From assembly GCA_001464965.1 (NCBI GenBank), contig LNEJ01000052.1:1-33508 (forward strand): DNA of 33,508 nucleotides, given 5' to 3'. Origin of the DNA: Gammaproteobacteria bacterium Ga0074134 (GTDB lineage: Bacteria; Pseudomonadota; Gammaproteobacteria; Ga0077554; Ga007554). Shown in pieces: positions 31,484 through 33,508 of this stretch. Within the stretch, counting starts at the first letter, position 1. Every line of letters starts with the position of its first letter. The notes beneath the pieces were generated by a model. It worked only from the letters and a program-made list of their open reading frames with translations. It searched no databases and was not told the DNA's origin. Made by a program: the position numbers and the translations under genes.

Positions 31484-32905
31484 TTACGGGCTTACATTAC
31501 CCTGTATCGTGAAGTTTTGCTGAACCAGGCTGTTGTGCCCAGTGTTTTGCGCCACCTGGGAAATGCCTGTGTTGCTGGCAACTGAGCCATTATCAATGGT
31601 GTTGTTGCCATTGTAAGTACTGGCAGGAGGCGTGCTTCCAGTATTGATGTTAACCGTATTACCGCTGACGGCACCATCCAGGGCGGCAGAGGCAACGGTG
31701 TGAACACTGCTGTCATTGTTGGAGTTGTTGACGCTGCTGTTGTTGTTGGAGTCGTTGACGCTGTTGTTGCTTTGGTCAACGGTCGCACCACGCGTAGCGA
31801 CGATACCAGTGTTGTCATGGATGTCGTCGCTATCGGTGATTGTGGTGTTATTGGAGTTGTTGGTGCTGTTGTTGCTTTGGTCAACAGATGCGCCGCGGGT
31901 CGCAAGAACGCCGCTGTTACCCGAGTTGTTGTCACTATCCGTGGTGTTGTTAGAGTTGTTGACGCTGCTGTTGTTGTTGGAATCGTTGACGCTATTGTTG
32001 CTATTGTCAACGGAGACGGTCGCGTTGCGTGTGGCTACAACACTTCCTGTCCCGCTAGCTGTGTTGTTGTCGTTGTCAGCAGTGGTGGTTGTTGTGTTGT
32101 TAGAGTCATTGATGCTCTTGTTGTTGTTGGCATCGTTGGTGCTCTTGTTGTTGTTGGTATCAGCGGTATTCACGCTCTTGTCATTGTTGGCATCAGAGGT
32201 GTTGGTGCTGTTATTGGAATTATCGGTGCTAGTAGTTGTCGCTGTTGTCGTGTTGTTAGAGTCGTTGGTGCTCTTGTTGTTATTGGCATCATTTGTACTC
32301 TTGTTGTTATTGGCATCGGCAGTATTCACACTCTTGTCATTATTGGCGTCAGAGGTGTTGGTGCTATTATTGGAACTATCGGTGCTGGTTGTTGTAGTAG
32401 TAGCGGTAGTGCTCTTGTCGTTGTTGGTATCAGAGGTGTTTGTGCTCTTGTCGTTGTTGGCATCAGAGGTGTTGATGCTGTTGTTGGAGCTGTCAGTACT
32501 GCTTGTGGTAGTAGTGGTGCTCTTGTTGTTGTTGGCGTCAGAGGTGTTGGTGCTCTTGTTGTTGTTGGCGTCCGAGGTGTTAGTGCTATTGTTGGAGCTG
32601 TCAGTGCTGCTTGTGGTAGTGCTCTTGTCGTTATTGGTGTCGGATGTGTTGGTGCTCTTGTTGTTGTTGGCGTCGGACGTGTTGGTGCTGCTATTGCTGC
32701 TGTCGGTATTGCCGTTGTTGGAATCGCTGGTGCTGGTTGCGTTCGAGGCTTCGTTCGCGGATGTTCCTTTGTTATCGGCAGAGGACGATGCCGTGGCAGT
32801 CTGTGACTGAGCCGATTCTGTCGCGGTGTTGCTGGGATTTGCCCAGGCCTGGCTTGAAATTCCCAGCGCAAGCGCGATCGCAGTAGAAAGTAGCGTCTTA
32901 TTCAT
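31484..32905 (-). CDS. Exported Asn/Ser/Thr/Asp repeat protein, probable major amyloid subunit (FapC-like)
   Basis: The protein has 473 residues. The signal peptide is residues 1-22 (MNKTLLSTAIALALGISSQA then WA). Residues about 67-272 are five tandem superblocks starting TDSSNNST and containing units such as NTSDANNNKS; this part has no Pro, Cys or aromatic residue and one Lys about every ten residues. Residues 289-400 hold three repeats beginning (V/L/I)ATR(G/N)A(T/S)V followed by DQSNNSVNDSNNN-type runs. The C-terminus (429-473) has YNGNNTIDNG and QNTGHNSLVQQNFTIQGN. GGAGG precedes the ATG. The composition, repeats and operon point to an extracellular amyloid fibre protein of the Fap type. 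No close sequence match to known FapC can be claimed by eye. Confidence 0.8.
   Translation of the reverse strand: MNKTLLSTAIALALGISSQAWANPSNTATESAQSQTATASSSADNKGTSANEASNATSTSDSNNGNTDSSNSSTNTSDANNNKSTNTSDTNNDKSTTTSSTDSSNNSTNTSDANNNKSTNTSDANNNKSTTTTTSSTDSSNNSINTSDANNDKSTNTSDTNNDKSTTATTTTTSTDSSNNSTNTSDANNDKSVNTADANNNKSTNDANNNKSTNDSNNTTTATTTSTDNSNNSTNTSDANNDKSVNTADTNNNKSTNDANNNKSINDSNNTTTTTADNDNNTASGTGSVVATRNATVSVDNSNNSVNDSNNNSSVNNSNNTTDSDNNSGNSGVLATRGASVDQSNNSTNNSNNTTITDSDDIHDNTGIVATRGATVDQSNNSVNDSNNNSSVNNSNNDSSVHTVASAALDGAVSGNTVNINTGSTPPASTYNGNNTIDNGSVASNTGISQVAQNTGHNSLVQQNFTIQGNVSP
31706..32041 (-). repeat. Three ATR-type repeats in the amyloid gene
   Basis: Residues 289-400 contain three copies starting VVATRNATV (289), VLATRGASV (333) and IVATRGATV (368), 44 and 35 residues apart. 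Each is followed by Asn/Ser/Asp-rich runs ending near SSVNNSNN in copies 1 and 3. In Fap and curli proteins, such imperfect repeats form the cross-beta core, so this is the best candidate core here besides the C-terminus. Confidence 0.7.
32090..32707 (-). repeat. Hierarchical tandem repeat array in the amyloid gene
   Basis: Five superblocks begin at residues 67, 101, 137, 175 and 227 (TDSS or TDNS). Each has two or more NT(S/A)D(A/T)NN(N/D)KS units of about ten residues, and a Thr-rich joint follows most blocks. The last two blocks are longer because an extra NDANNNKS(T/I)NDSNN was added to both, showing block duplication after the extension. It is prone to copy-number change. Confidence 0.85.
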
Positions 32906-33058
32906 TGTAGCCTCCGTGTTACCTTGTTGGACATTAAACCTTTTTACCCTAGAAACGTCGTTATTTATAGAGAGATAGAGAGAAAGTCTTTACGATCTTT
33001 CAGGTTGGATTTATTCACTATTCGTGCCATCAGCTTGTTTCCGGCATGTAACAATATG

Positions 33059-33093
33059 AAAATAGTATGAAAAAATTATTTTCATACTATTTT
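33059..33093. promoter_or_regulatory. 15-bp perfect palindrome upstream of the amyloid operon
   Basis: AAAATAGTATGAAAA (33059-33073) and TTTTCATACTATTTT (33079-33093) are perfectly inverted around AATTA. It is about 155 bp upstream of the amyloid start codon. It could be an operator for a dimeric regulator or, as it ends in T-runs on both strands, a weak bidirectional terminator shielding the operon. Confidence 0.5.
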
Positions 33094-33120
33094 AGTAATG
33101 ATTTTAATTTTCGCTAGGTG

Positions 33121-33162
33121 TAAAAAATACCGACATTTTTTTATAAAAAATACGCATTTTTT
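33121..33162. repeat. Tandem TAAAAAATAC..CATTTTTT repeats
   Basis: Two units, 33121-33142 (TAAAAAATACCGACATTT...) and 33144-33162 (TAAAAAATACGCATTTTTT), lie head to tail, and each is itself nearly palindromic. A pair of equal sites about two helical turns apart (23 bp) is a common pattern for cooperative regulators. Confidence 0.45.
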
Positions 33163-33508
33163 CAATAATTAATTTATGTATTATTATAATATAATAAAAT
33201 GATTATATATGTATTAATATAATGATTGGTAATAAGTTTTTAAAAATTAAAGGTAAAAATAAGATGAGAATTTATGGTAAAAATTGCGGGAAATAATTGT
33301 GTAAAGAAAGCCGACAAATATTAAGTATTCCGACACATTGAAGGCGTGGTGATGATCGGTGTCTCTGTCGTCACGCGTATTCATGCCAGCCACTTCAATC
33401 CGTTTCACCAACGCATTGCCTCAAGATAAAAGGTTACCAAAGGGGGGGTCGTTTCCTCAAGCTCGGTGGTTACCGAAGAAGTTTGAAGATGGCTCTCAGT
33501 TTACGCTG

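Larger units (their letters stand above)
32906..33508. other. Gene-free upstream region of the amyloid operon, AT-rich core
   Basis: I see no gene here. A GGAGG ribosome site for the amyloid gene lies just at the left. Purine-rich AGAGAGATAGAGAGA-like sequence lies at about 32978-32994. From about 33050 to 33300 the DNA is extremely AT-rich, the sort of DNA bound by H-NS-like proteins. It contains a 15-bp palindrome and a tandem repeat (separate entries) and the direct repeat GGTAAAAAT twice (about 33251 and 33275). CCGACA occurs at about 33130, 33311 and 33330. GC content rises again after about 33340 without a recognisable gene. No convincing sigma-70 or sigma-54 promoter was found. Confidence 0.5.

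Noticed and set aside
31700-32810. Two long plus-strand open frames of more than 360 codons antisense to the amyloid gene, rich in Leu/Val
   Set aside because: They stay open only because the repeat codons of the minus-strand gene lack stops when read in antisense. They have no ribosome site or real domain, and their composition follows the repeat.
31050-32905. Curli (csgBA) assignment for the Asn-rich proteins
   Set aside because: Curlin repeats have a regular Ser-x5-Gln-x4-Asn-x5-Gln pattern, not seen here. CsgG, CsgE and CsgF are absent, while a C39 peptidase and coiled-coil barrel point to Fap.
33300-33508. Insertion-sequence end at the right edge
   Set aside because: The GC change and repeated CCGACA are suggestive, but I see no transposase frame or paired terminal repeat within the window.

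Overview
The window looks like chromosomal DNA of a gammaproteobacterium. The strongest evidence is the linked run hslV-hslU-DUF971-ubiE-ubiJ-ubiB, together with lipB-lipA, prmC, tag and a YheS-type ABC-F gene in the forms usual for that class. I cannot name the genus. Most of the window has moderately high GC and housekeeping character. Two stretches are clearly more AT-rich: about 2055-3110 (a DMT transporter islet) and about 33000-33340 (the region upstream of an amyloid operon).

Layout, left to right. Positions 1-433 hold a degenerate 3' end of a group II intron and a 181-bp palindromic, MITE-like element. Then come an aspartase/fumarase-family gene (minus strand), a truncated acylphosphatase cut by an AT-rich islet with an EamA transporter, a SAM methyltransferase, a 2-Cys peroxiredoxin and prmC (minus). 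At 5469-8944 is a zinc-uptake-type cluster: a small Cys/His membrane protein, an outer-membrane beta-barrel, a ZnuA-like binding protein and a ZnuB-like permease, with no ATPase in the window. At 8892-15655 is a signalling block. A minus-strand set encodes a LysM-FecR envelope protein, a CHASE2 hybrid histidine kinase and a free Hpt protein. Divergent from it lie two tandem receiver-HD-GYP (c-di-GMP phosphodiesterase) regulators. Next come yheS, a DUF2905 membrane protein, a double cNMP-binding/rhodanese protein, yqaA (minus), lipB, lipA, a VOC-fold protein, tag, a tfoX-like pseudogene split by a 144-bp MITE, and the hslVU/ubi operon to 28520.

The most unusual part is 28568-32905 on the minus strand. 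This is a functional-amyloid operon resembling the Pseudomonas Fap system. In transcription order it encodes: a 473-residue exported Asn/Ser/Thr/Asp repeat protein with hierarchical tandem repeats; a small exported Asn-rich protein; a periplasmic C39 peptidase (FapD-like); a small exported protein with a double-glycine-leader-like motif; and an outer-membrane protein with a coiled-coil N-terminus (FapF-like). Three of the exported proteins share a similar 'G-F/I...QN-S/T...QN-x-T' segment, which suggests co-assembling amyloid subunits. A perfect intrinsic terminator lies between the major subunit gene and its accessory genes and probably sets their ratio. The c-di-GMP module in the same window could plausibly act on matrix production, but nothing in the sequence links them directly.
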